Origin: a virus
Strand: one strand, 5' to 3'
IMG/VR virus record: IMGVR_UViG_3300047557_002201
Coordinates: 1 to 22,538 of that record
DNA: 22,538 nucleotides
Below the pieces are notes generated by a model. That model did no database searches, was not told where the DNA came from, and saw nothing but the letters and a program-made list of their open reading frames with translations. The translations under genes were made by a program, and so were the position numbers. This document shows positions 16,029-22,538 of this stretch, piece after piece. Each line of letters starts with the position of its first letter. Positions within the stretch are counted from its first letter, which is position 1.

Positions 16029-17732
16029 ATGGCCTCCATCTGTTCGATCACATCAGACGATCTTGGGATTCTCTACAATCCCGAGGACGATCCCGGCTTT
16101 ATCAATGCCGCGTATCAGGAGCCTATCAAACAGCCTGCGGTGTGGGCACAGTTCAAAATCTATGTAGGCAATACCCCGTACGAGTTTAACCGCCATGTGG
16201 TCAGCCAGTCCTACGCCGACGAACTGATCTGGGGGACCCGTGGCAGTTGTAAATTTGAGATTGACGATAACAACAATCTCAAATTCAACCTGCCGTTCAT
16301 GCCGACACGCTTTCAGAAGGTTCGGATCTACGACCTGACAGGCTCAACCTGTATCGGCCATTGGTATATCCGCAACGTGATCGGGCGTGAGTACGGTGAG
16401 CGCAGGGCTGACGGGACTTATATGCGTTTGATTGAGATCGAATGTGAGGATGCTTGGAGTCTGATGGACGCTCGGGTTTATTCCGAGACCTACCAGAACC
16501 GGCCCGCCGGATATATCCTCGCCGATGCGGTGACTCGGGCCGGGCTCGATGCCTCGCAGATTGACACCACAGCAGGGCCTACGCTTGAGCAGTTCGCTGT
16601 CAATAACGACTATCCATCAGCCGTGGCAGAGCGCATTATGTCCCTGCTGGATTGGACGTACTGGATTGACGTGCAGTATGATCCGCCTCGGGTATTGGCA
16701 GGTTCCAAAGATTCAGAACTGACACGGGCCAATCTGGAGATCACAGAGGATAATATCTGGAAGATCTTCGCCGATCTTGACATTCACCCGGCGGCGGAGG
16801 ACTACGCCAATGAGGTTTACCTGCAATACCAGCGCAAGTACAACAAGGGGTCTATTAGCGTTGAAAATGGAACAAATGTGGTACTGGGATATACCGGAAA
16901 CGAGGACTGGTATCAGTTAAATAACGCCGATGGCCTTGAGTTGGAGATTGTCAGCACCGGGGCAGTGTACCGGGTTCAGAAGAACAACTCGACAACCACG
17001 GGCACAAACGAGTTAATTCTGAGCAACAACTACGCTGAATCAACAGATGATAACGTCACATATATCATTCGCGGGGCAAAGATCCCGATTCGGCGCAGGA
17101 ATGATGAAGCCATCATGCGGCTGAAAGCCATTCAGGGCGGTGACGGTGTGCGCAGCAAGGTGATCGTGAGAGACGATGCGGCCTATACCTATGCCGAAGC
17201 AGCCCTGATTGCCAATTTTGAACTGTCTCTGTATTCTCGGGAATACTACCGGGGCAGCGGCACGGTGGCCACAAGCTACAACGCAGACTGGATTCACTTC
17301 TACCCCGGCAAGACTCTCCCGTTTAATCTACCTGTGTCGAAAAAGATTGTAACCAACGTCCGCATGGAGTCTATTCGTAGGGCAGACATTGGCTCCCCGC
17401 AGGAGTTTGTGGACGGGCGCAAGATGTTCGCGCTTTCTGTTGAAATCACCTTCACGCCGTCAATCTACACCGATTATGAGCAAATCCGGGCGCTGTTCAG
17501 GGCTTCACGCAAACAGGAGCGGGTGAACGATACCTATGTCACGGATGCCAATTTTTACGAAAACTTTCTCGCAGTCAAAACCTGCGTGCATATCATACCG
17601 CCGATCAGTACTGAATTATCAGAGCTTGAGGTCGATAACACAGCGGCCCTGCTAGAGTTTCCGGCGGAAATCGGCTATACTGATTATAGCTATGCATACC
17701 ATCCCGGCTATGTGTCGGTAACTGCTGGATAG
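16029..17732 (+). CDS. baseplate hub-like minor tail protein
   Basis: This 567-residue protein follows the previous stop by three bases. The first 200 residues show the pattern of tail hub proteins (gp27/gpD/Tal N-terminal fold): strand pairs with ELIWGTRGSCKFEID, a 'GhWYIRnV' strand, LIEIECEDAWSLMDARVYSETY, then a helix of the 'agyIlaDaVtrAGL' type, and later PSAVAERIMSLLDWTYW. Residues about 276-353 hold an extra beta unit (GAVYRVQKNN, then NELILSNNY) ahead of IPIRRR, after which the hub-like strands resume (YPGKTLPFNLPVSKKIVTNVRMESI). A hub of three such subunits caps the tube and carries fibres. The last 60 residues are Tyr-rich and may attach the adaptor encoded next. Confidence is moderate because the fold was recognised by pattern only. 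Confidence 0.6.
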   Translation: MASICSITSDDLGILYNPEDDPGFINAAYQEPIKQPAVWAQFKIYVGNTPYEFNRHVVSQSYADELIWGTRGSCKFEIDDNNNLKFNLPFMPTRFQKVRIYDLTGSTCIGHWYIRNVIGREYGERRADGTYMRLIEIECEDAWSLMDARVYSETYQNRPAGYILADAVTRAGLDASQIDTTAGPTLEQFAVNNDYPSAVAERIMSLLDWTYWIDVQYDPPRVLAGSKDSELTRANLEITEDNIWKIFADLDIHPAAEDYANEVYLQYQRKYNKGSISVENGTNVVLGYTGNEDWYQLNNADGLELEIVSTGAVYRVQKNNSTTTGTNELILSNNYAESTDDNVTYIIRGAKIPIRRRNDEAIMRLKAIQGGDGVRSKVIVRDDAAYTYAEAALIANFELSLYSREYYRGSGTVATSYNADWIHFYPGKTLPFNLPVSKKIVTNVRMESIRRADIGSPQEFVDGRKMFALSVEITFTPSIYTDYEQIRALFRASRKQERVNDTYVTDANFYENFLAVKTCVHIIPPISTELSELEVDNTAALLEFPAEIGYTDYSYAYHPGYVSVTAG

Positions 17733-17741
17733 GAAACACAC

Positions 17742-18617
17742 ATGACATTTACTACTTGGGGACAATCGGCGACACACAGCACCACAGTGCTGGCCAGTCC
17801 TGCACCAACAACAACAAGCTGCACCGTGGCCGCTATTGGCACAGTTCGTGTCGGCATGTCGGTCTTTATTGATGTCTCCGGCACACCTGAACAGACCGCA
17901 ATCACAGGCATTACCGGGGCAAACGTCACATTCAGCCCGGCCCTGTCCGGGGCTCCCGATGTGGGCGGGGATTTCATCAGTTATCACCAGCCGCTGACTA
18001 ATACCAAACTGAACGGCGGCGCACTCTGGAAAGCCACAGACACGGCCGATCTCGCCGCTACTTCTGTAACCAATATGGCTGATGGTACGCTGGCTTATGT
18101 GCCGGAGGCCGGAGTGTATCGCTATGATTCAGGGGCCTCTGACACAGCAAACGGATTTACTGTGATTCAGCCTTCAGTTGGCGCAGGACGATGGATTCTA
18201 AAGACACCAGAGGGCGGCGGTGAAGGCAGCGCAGAAGAATCCGTATCAGAATTAACAATGTCAATTCAGGACGTTGAACAGTCTGTCGTCAATGTTCAAG
18301 ACCAAATCTTAAGAGCACCTCAAATCTATACATTTACTGAATTTAGAAGCGCGATATCAGTTGCGGCAACTTCTTTTGATTTTGAGTATTTCACATTATC
18401 AGAATCAGGCATAAATTTTGATAGACCAGACGCTGTATTTATTTATCCTCCTATCGGCGCTGATGTAAACCTTATTTTCACTCCTGCCTATTGGAAAGCT
18501 CAGAATGTGGTTGCGTTCAAAGCATACAATCCAACAGCAGGAGCTTTAAGTATTCCCGGGGGCAGATGGTCTATTGTTGTTTTAAGAGATACTTACTGGA
18601 GAGGTTTATATGCCTAG
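17742..18617 (+). CDS. tail fibre or tip adaptor protein, mosaic
   Basis: This 291-residue protein has an AGGAAA ribosome binding site at 17731-17736. Residues about 10-80 are the small beta module that recurs in this window (SCTVAAIGTVRVGMSVFID, then ITGITGANVTFSPALSGAP). Residues about 90-160 match a module common in phage fibres, with GALWKATDTADLAA, MADGTLAYVPEAGVYRYD and GRWILKTP. A Gly/Glu linker (GGGEGSAEES) follows, and then a short helix (VEQSVVNVQDQIL) and a new beta domain. The base composition changes at this linker (near 18230) from GC-rich to AT-rich codons (ATA, AGA, TTA), so the C-terminal 120 residues look imported. It probably links hub and adhesin or contacts the host. It overlaps the next gene by 8 nt. 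Confidence 0.7.
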   Translation: MTFTTWGQSATHSTTVLASPAPTTTSCTVAAIGTVRVGMSVFIDVSGTPEQTAITGITGANVTFSPALSGAPDVGGDFISYHQPLTNTKLNGGALWKATDTADLAATSVTNMADGTLAYVPEAGVYRYDSGASDTANGFTVIQPSVGAGRWILKTPEGGGEGSAEESVSELTMSIQDVEQSVVNVQDQILRAPQIYTFTEFRSAISVAATSFDFEYFTLSESGINFDRPDAVFIYPPIGADVNLIFTPAYWKAQNVVAFKAYNPTAGALSIPGGRWSIVVLRDTYWRGLYA

Positions 18618-19680
18618 TTTATCCGCAATAGGAATGAGAACAGCCCTGCTATCAGGCCAATATACAGCAGGAACATTTGAGACAGCACTTGCTACAGCCG
18701 CCAACGCAGGGTATTTTACTGAGCTTTGCAATACCTATGGATCGGCAGACATTCTTGTGAATAGCAGCACAGCACTCCCTGTTATTGTTGGCTCAAGCAC
18801 AGCAAGAACAATCGCTACAAATGCACCAACATTTTTAAGAGCTTGTGCCAACAGCAGTTACGCCACAGAACAACTTGTTACCACAACAAACGGAGCCAAT
18901 TTATTTGCGCTTGTTCTTCGTGATAATACAGGCGGAAAATTTTCACACTGGCGTGACATCACCACAAATTACAACAGAATTAAATCATGGGTAAACGCAT
19001 CAGGCTCAAAACTGAAAAGCCAAACATTCACAAGCTCAGGAACATGGACAAAACCAACCACGCTTTTAGCAATGTCTATTTTTGCTGTAGCAGGCGGCGG
19101 TAAAGGATCTCAGGATGATTACGGCGGCGGCGCAGGTGGCGGCGAAATTGAGTGTGTCAATGTAGCGTCTGGATCTTTGCCCGGTTCAAATCAGACTGTA
19201 ACCATTGGCGCTGGATCAACAAGCACAGCATCATCAGGCGGTGATACAACTGTTGGAACGCTAATAACCGCATCAGGTGGCGGATCGTCCTCCACTGCAA
19301 CTGGCGGCACTGGTGGCGGAACAACCGCCAACGGTGGGTATATTGCTTTTACAGAATGGAAAACACCATTAACAGCAGCGTTTCAGTGCGTCAATGCTGC
19401 TCAAAAGGGTGGGAATGGAGCCTCTGGCGCAGCGTCTACATGGCTCCCGGGGTCAGATGGTTTGCCCGGATCTGGCGGAAACCCCGCTTATAATGCAACT
19501 GCTCTTGTTTTATCTACAGGCGGCAAGGCTTATGGCGGCGGCGGAGGCTCTGGTGAGAACGGATCAAGCGCCGGAGGCGCAGCCGCAGCAAACACAGGCG
19601 GCGGCGGCGGCGGTGGAACTGGAGCTGCTGGCGGCAATGGCGGTTCAGGAATCGCTGTTATTTATTGGTTAGAGGGCTAA
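18230..19680 (+). other. AT-rich receptor-binding cassette, likely exchanged
   Basis: From about 18230 codons shift to AT-rich choices (many TTA, ATA, AGA, ACA, GCA) until about 19080, after which the glycine codons raise GC but A-rich codons remain. The genes on both sides, from the capsid to 18220 and from 19684 onward, use GC-richer CTG/GCC/GGC codons. The left edge lies at the Gly/Glu linker of the fibre adaptor, a sensible recombination joint. No repeats or integrase sequences flank it. This was judged by eye, without a calculation. Confidence 0.6.
18610..19680 (+). CDS. glycine-rich tail fibre adhesin
   Basis: This 356-residue protein starts at ATG 18610 behind GGAGAGG (18598-18604). 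Residues 1-130 are an unrecognised Ala/Thr-rich domain in AT-rich codons. From FTSSGTWTKPTT (about residue 142) the sequence becomes the glycine-rich domain found in many fibre and adhesin proteins: short hydrophobic strands (MSIFAVAGGGKG) alternate with Gly runs (GGGAGGGE, GGTGGGTTANGG, TGGGGGGGTGAAGGNGGSG) and the chain closes with IAVIYWLEG. Such Gly runs form polyglycine-II helices in T-even gp38-type adhesins, with loops between them binding the receptor. The loops containing EWKTPL and STWLPGSDGLPGSG would be the variable receptor-contacting parts. It is the best candidate for host recognition in this window. Confidence 0.75.
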   Translation: MPSLSAIGMRTALLSGQYTAGTFETALATAANAGYFTELCNTYGSADILVNSSTALPVIVGSSTARTIATNAPTFLRACANSSYATEQLVTTTNGANLFALVLRDNTGGKFSHWRDITTNYNRIKSWVNASGSKLKSQTFTSSGTWTKPTTLLAMSIFAVAGGGKGSQDDYGGGAGGGEIECVNVASGSLPGSNQTVTIGAGSTSTASSGGDTTVGTLITASGGGSSSTATGGTGGGTTANGGYIAFTEWKTPLTAAFQCVNAAQKGGNGASGAASTWLPGSDGLPGSGGNPAYNATALVLSTGGKAYGGGGGSGENGSSAGGAAAANTGGGGGGGTGAAGGNGGSGIAVIYWLEG

Positions 19681-19683
19681 ACC

Positions 19684-20559
19684 ATGCTCGATCCATACAA
19701 AGGCATAGACGATCAAGTTTACCTGAAAGCCGCGCAGCGGCAGTATGGGTCTGATACGGTGCTGTGGCCCAACGCAGGCCATGCCTACCAATGGCATGCC
19801 AAACGTCCTGCTAATGAACAGCGGTATCCGATCAGCCTGCAAGCCTATTCTGACTCACTCTACAGCCAGAATTGGCGCATAACCATGGCTGAGGGAGTGG
19901 ACAAGTACGCATGGCGATGGCTCAACACGTTCTCGCTTGATTGGGCTGTCCTGCCCGTGATGTTTGTCGCTGCTGATGTGATCTGGGAGGTGCAGGCGGT
20001 CAAGGAAGCTGCTGCAAGGTGGGCGAGAAACCTGGAATGGACTGCCGACTGGTACGCCTCCAAGTTAGACGGCAAACGGTTCAGAGTGTGCAAGCCACAA
20101 GTGATCGGTGATCGTGGCACAGCGGCAGATATTCAGAAGCTCTATCTCTCCAGCATGGCCCCTGATAAGCGGTTCCTCCCGTGGGAAACATGCCACAAGA
20201 ATTACAACACCGCCATGGCCGGGCGTGTCAACGCCAACCTGATCTATGCGATCACTCACTACGCAGGCCCACAGGCAGACTGGGACTATGCTGCAGCAGG
20301 TGGCGGCCCGTATCTGTTTGTCTCCAGTTTTGCAACGCTTCACGATCTCCAGAACTTCTATTCTCTCACCGATCCCAGAAAACAAACACTCGCCTATGCC
20401 ATTGCTCACGAAATCGGGCATTGCTTTGGCTTGGGGCATACAGAATCTCAACTCGCAGCAGATTGGCAGCAATCAATTATGCAGGCGGCACGTCCTCCAG
20501 CGGCGATTCTTGCGGACTATGAGCGCAAGCGCCTGCTAAATAATCCATTCTTCTCATGA
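19684..20559 (+). CDS. metzincin-type zinc metalloprotease
   Basis: This 291-residue protein carries the extended zinc site HEIGHCFGLGH at residues 242-252 (His242, catalytic Glu243, His246, Gly249, His252), the HExxHxxGxxH signature of the metzincin clan. Fourteen residues on, QSIMQ supplies the Met-turn with Met266. Together these make a metzincin likely rather than a chance HExxH. The 240 residues before it have no recognised domain; CKPQV (around residue 138) loosely recalls a cysteine switch, but this is weak. A signal peptide is absent, so the protein acts in the cytoplasm or as a virion part. It lies between the adhesin and the holin cassette and follows the fibre gene after only three bases. 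It may process virion proteins or cut a host surface protein. Which family within the clan is unknown. Confidence 0.8.
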   Translation: MLDPYKGIDDQVYLKAAQRQYGSDTVLWPNAGHAYQWHAKRPANEQRYPISLQAYSDSLYSQNWRITMAEGVDKYAWRWLNTFSLDWAVLPVMFVAADVIWEVQAVKEAAARWARNLEWTADWYASKLDGKRFRVCKPQVIGDRGTAADIQKLYLSSMAPDKRFLPWETCHKNYNTAMAGRVNANLIYAITHYAGPQADWDYAAAGGGPYLFVSSFATLHDLQNFYSLTDPRKQTLAYAIAHEIGHCFGLGHTESQLAADWQQSIMQAARPPAAILADYERKRLLNNPFFS

Positions 20560-20568
20560 GGTACTACT

Positions 20569-20874
20569 ATGAATTTCCCAGAACAAATGACAGCACAGGC
20601 CGTTACAGCCCTTCAGGCCATTGTCAGCAAAGAGGTTAACCGTGTTGAATCCACCCTTAAAGGCACCAGCGGCGAAGACAAAAAAAATATCGTTAAGATC
20701 AGTGTGGTTAAGATTCTCGAAATCGTGTACGATCTTGCTGATCACTCCCTCAACTGCCCGGCGCTTGTGGATACAGTGGCAAAAGAAACCCTGATCCCAA
20801 TTATTGCAGACCTGATTGACGAATCAGTGAAAAACTTCAATCTGTTCGGCTGGATTGAGAACAATGGCCTTTGA
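20569..20874 (+). CDS. small helical protein of the lysis region
   Basis: This 101-residue protein has GAGG at 20558-20561 and ATG 20569. It is almost all helix, with an Ala/Gln-rich start (MTAQAVTALQAIVSKEVNRVES) and a Leu/Ile-rich middle (NIVKISVVKILEIVYDLADHS), then another helix (DTVAKETLIPIIADLIDESVK). It has no clear transmembrane span and no enzymatic motif. It overlaps the holin gene by 11 nt, and its constant pairing with the holin suggests a helper or regulatory role, such as modulation of lysis timing. That is only an inference from position. Confidence 0.7.
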   Translation: MNFPEQMTAQAVTALQAIVSKEVNRVESTLKGTSGEDKKNIVKISVVKILEIVYDLADHSLNCPALVDTVAKETLIPIIADLIDESVKNFNLFGWIENNGL

Positions 20875-21196
20875 TTGGAAGGATATGCTGGAAATGGCCC
20901 GCTGTGGGGCCTTTGCCTTAATTGGATCTGTGGCAAGGACGCTTGCTGACAATCTGGGCAAAGACAAGACTAAGACCGCACTGGTGGCCCTGATGGTGGC
21001 CAATGGCGCTGTCTCCGGGTTCTGTGGCATGATGGTTTTCCCTCTGAGTAAGATCATGCACTTAGACCCTTATTGGACGATGTTTCTTTCTGGCATGGCC
21101 GGGTGGATGGGCGGAAATTTCCTGACCATTCTTGAGCAGCGAGTCGTATCAAAACTCGGAGGAAAAGCCGATGTCAGCCCTGATAATCCTAGTTGA
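20864..21196 (+). CDS. LydA-like holin
   Basis: This 110-residue protein starts at ATG 20864; the TTG at 20855 would add three residues and is less likely. Three membrane segments are visible: residues about 12-28 (RCGAFALIGSVARTLA), 35-58 (TALVALMVANGAVSGFCGMMVF) and 68-90 (YWTMFLSGMAGWMGGNFLTIL), followed by a charged tail (EQRVVSKLGGKADVSPDNPS). The third segment, with its Gly-Trp and a following 'leqR' motif, resembles the LydA-type holin family. Holins gather in the inner membrane and open at a set time so that the endolysin can reach the wall. It overlaps the upstream gene by 11 nt and the next small gene by 26 nt, so the three are translated together. Confidence 0.7.
   Translation: MAFDWKDMLEMARCGAFALIGSVARTLADNLGKDKTKTALVALMVANGAVSGFCGMMVFPLSKIMHLDPYWTMFLSGMAGWMGGNFLTILEQRVVSKLGGKADVSPDNPS
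21158..21162 (+). promoter_or_regulatory. GGAGG ribosome binding site for the 53-residue gene
   Basis: A perfect GGAGG lies 8 nt before ATG 21171, inside the end of the holin gene. It fixes the start at 21171 instead of the longer in-frame start at 21132. Confidence 0.7.
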
Positions 21197-21332
21197 ATTT
21201 CTGGCCTCGACAAAACTGATGTATGACATACACGGTTGTGACTGTAAGATCCTGAATCGTGTGCGGGTCACGGCTGTATTGCTGATGACTGCACACGCCT
21301 GTACTTTGATAACGAAAGGTGTTCTCCCATGA
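21171..21332 (+). CDS. small membrane protein after the holin
   Basis: This 53-residue protein has two hydrophobic segments, residues 2-13 (SALIILVEFLAST) and about 30-46 (VRVTAVLLMTAHACTLITK), with three Cys (in GCDCK and AHACT). It overlaps the holin gene by 26 nt and the next gene by four (ATGA). The strong GGAGG supports expression. I do not recognise it. A second holin, an antiholin or another lysis accessory would fit its size, topology and position; a spanin is less likely because no lipobox or long periplasmic coiled coil is visible. It is too short for many gene finders. Confidence 0.65.
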   Translation: MSALIILVEFLASTKLMYDIHGCDCKILNRVRVTAVLLMTAHACTLITKGVLP

Positions 21333-21829
21333 TTGACGGTTCTCAGCACGTTTTTTTCTCCGAAGATGCCGACGGTGCGACGTTCAGCGCCAACGGTGAT
21401 TATTCCGCAGCCCTGACACGGTTCTCGCTCCGGCCTGCGGCCACAGATAGCTATTTTATCGACCTGATCACGGTCTGTATTAAAGACGACGACAGTGATT
21501 ATAACCTGTACGGCAATCTTCCCGCATTGACCAACGGCGTTAAATTGGCGCTTGAGCGCGTTGATGGCAGCACGATTGAAACCCTCGGCTATCTGATGGA
21601 CGGCCTTGCAATCAAACAAACAGATGACTGGTGCAAAGTCAGTGAGCCGATCCCCCTGAACGATGCCACGGGCGCAACCCGGGCAAGCACGATCTTCCTG
21701 AAGTTCGAGCGTCCTATTGTCCTCCGTGGTGACAAGGGCGATCAGTTGTCGTTCCTTCTCAATGACGACCTGAGCGGGCTGGTGGATCATACCTTTGTGG
21801 CCCGTGTTCACAAACAGATCTGCATGTAG
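21329..21829 (+). CDS. hypothetical beta-rich protein, possible virion decoration
   Basis: This 166-residue protein starts at ATG 21329 overlapping the previous stop. It is strand-rich with alternating hydrophobic residues (YFIDLITVCIKDDDSD, then GVKLALERVDGSTIETLGYLMDG, and HTFVARVHKQI) and lacks membrane spans or a signal peptide. Many Asp residues suggest a soluble, possibly calcium-stabilised fold. The family is not recognised. It could be a virion surface protein or a part of a late accessory complex; its placement after the small membrane protein and before the candidate wall-acting protein does not decide between them. Confidence 0.7.
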   Translation: MIDGSQHVFFSEDADGATFSANGDYSAALTRFSLRPAATDSYFIDLITVCIKDDDSDYNLYGNLPALTNGVKLALERVDGSTIETLGYLMDGLAIKQTDDWCKVSEPIPLNDATGATRASTIFLKFERPIVLRGDKGDQLSFLLNDDLSGLVDHTFVARVHKQICM

Positions 21830-21835
21830 GCTGAC

Positions 21836-22538
21836 ATGATCACAGCACAAGAAGCAAAAGCTAAACTGAAGCAGATTGACGCCGGTATCCGGCCTGAGGT
21901 TGAGCAGTTGGCCGGGCGGATTCTGGACAAGCAAGAGACGCTGAACGTGGATAACCACGACAACACCGAACAGGCCAAGCGCCTGACGCTGTTCATTGAG
22001 CGCAGACTGGCACAGCCTCATCTGAACTATATGCCTGCTGATCAGGTCAACGGCGTCTGGGGCGGATCTCTCACTGATGCGCTCGAGGCGGTAGCCAAGC
22101 GGTACAACTTGGCGTTTGACGCTGACCATCCTGCCATCGGCGGCGACCTGCTCCGGGCTATTCTTGACGGCAGTAAGGCTGCTGAGGCCCCTGTCACTCC
22201 GGCCAACACCTATGCCTGGTTGAAAGCTCAGGTTCTGGCCGCTGGTCACAAATGGGACTCCGACCAGATGCGCTTTAACGTGGTCGGTATCCGTGGCTAT
22301 ATGGTTCCGGGGGGCAGAGTCCCCAATGACGGAAACCTGTGGAATGACGTGATCTTTCTCGCATGGATTGACGACAAGGGCGCAGAGCGCATCAAAGCCT
22401 ATCCCGCCACGGTTGACCCGGGCCGGTACTATTACAGCACACGCCCGATCAACCCCAAGGGCTGCGCTCACCTGATGCCCGGCCAGTACAGTTATCAAAA
22501 GGGCAGCCACAACGGACACCCGGCCTTTGTACAGGCCG
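21836..22538 (+). CDS. candidate wall-acting or virion protein, 3' truncated
   Basis: The gene starts at ATG 21836, six bases after the previous stop, and is open to the end of the window (234 codons). Residues about 1-65 are helical. Residues about 70-115 contain VNGVWGGSLTDALEAVAKRY, which resembles the 'dGvwG..t..Al' pattern of peptidoglycan-binding domains. From about residue 150 a beta domain shows spaced conserved-looking residues (VGIRGY, NLWNDVIFLAWID, YPATVDPGRYYYS, LMPGQYSYQKGSHNG) that recall a domain I have met in phage proteins but cannot name. The location behind the holin makes an endolysin or wall-binding protein plausible. No classical lysozyme, amidase or peptidase motif is seen, so the function stays unproven. 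Confidence 0.55.
   Translation, partial: MITAQEAKAKLKQIDAGIRPEVEQLAGRILDKQETLNVDNHDNTEQAKRLTLFIERRLAQPHLNYMPADQVNGVWGGSLTDALEAVAKRYNLAFDADHPAIGGDLLRAILDGSKAAEAPVTPANTYAWLKAQVLAAGHKWDSDQMRFNVVGIRGYMVPGGRVPNDGNLWNDVIFLAWIDDKGAERIKAYPATVDPGRYYYSTRPINPKGCAHLMPGQYSYQKGSHNGHPAFVQA

Noticed and set aside
19394-19672. A 92-codon + strand frame inside the glycine-rich adhesin gene
   Set aside because: It is the shifted reading of GGC/GCA-rich codons (many Ala, Leu and Gln) and has no supporting start signal.
20680-20687. Run of eight A in the gene at 20569
   Set aside because: The register does not give X XXY YYZ (the codons are GAC AAA AAA AAT), and no long alternative frame follows.
21351-21357. 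Second run of seven T, giving T TTT TTC in the frame of the gene at 21329
   Set aside because: It has the form of a slippery heptamer, but the -1 frame stops after about a dozen codons and it lies at residue 8-10 of the protein, so a programmed event is unlikely.
21149-22519. A 456-codon open frame on the - strand across the lysis region
   Set aside because: It lies opposite four + strand genes with good start signals and overlapping junctions. Its translation has no recognisable domain and no ribosome binding site was found. Codon bias on the + strand explains it.
1-22538. tRNA genes, CRISPR arrays, insertion sequences, attachment sites and factor-independent terminators
   Set aside because: I found none by reading. 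The genes leave no space between them, and no hairpin followed by a T run was seen at any gene end.

Overview
The window is the morphogenesis-to-lysis half of a double-stranded DNA tailed phage (or prophage), read without interruption. All 22 supported genes lie on the + strand and are packed end to end: most stop and start codons overlap (ATGA, TAATG, TGATG) or sit within about 12 nt of each other. There is no gene-free stretch longer than about 10 nt, so there is no room for promoters, tRNAs, CRISPR arrays or factor-independent terminators. The head-to-tail order, the two-frame tail chaperone, the very long tape measure gene and the absence of a tail sheath gene point to a siphovirus with a long flexible tail. 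The LydA-type holin suggests a Gram-negative (proteobacterial) host, but that is an inference.

Layout. 2-937: C-terminal part of the major capsid protein, cut by the window start. 937-3101: four neck genes (small P/A/K-tailed protein, head-tail connector, probable head closure, probable tail terminator). 3114-3941: tail tube. 3945-4391: small beta protein. 4384-5393: tail assembly chaperone pair made by a programmed -1 frameshift on a T TTT TTT heptamer (4962-4968). 5393-6444: a hypothetical protein and an HK97 gp10-like protein whose two signature motifs are in reversed order. 6437-7561: a family 2 glycosyltransferase with C-terminal TPR repeats. 7564-15087: a 2507-residue tape measure protein with an internal duplication, a TP901-type domain, a hydrophobic segment and an embedded NlpC/P60- or CHAP-like cysteine peptidase domain. 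15090-17732: distal tail and baseplate hub. 17742-19680: fibre adaptor and glycine-rich adhesin, with a visible composition change near 18230. 19684-20559: a metzincin-type zinc metalloprotease. 20569-22538: helical protein, LydA-like holin, 53-residue membrane protein, a beta-rich protein, and the start of a candidate cell-wall or virion protein that runs off the end.

How the genes work together. The neck proteins close the filled capsid and join it to the tail. The tube protein polymerises around the tape measure, which the G/GT-type chaperones escort. The hub and fibres form the tip. The cysteine peptidase domain inside the tape measure would open peptidoglycan during DNA entry, and the holin cassette lyses the cell at the end. 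The glycosyltransferase, the metzincin and a repeatedly inserted small beta module in several virion proteins are the least ordinary parts. Together they suggest a heavily decorated or processed virion surface, which is a hypothesis rather than something the sequence proves.
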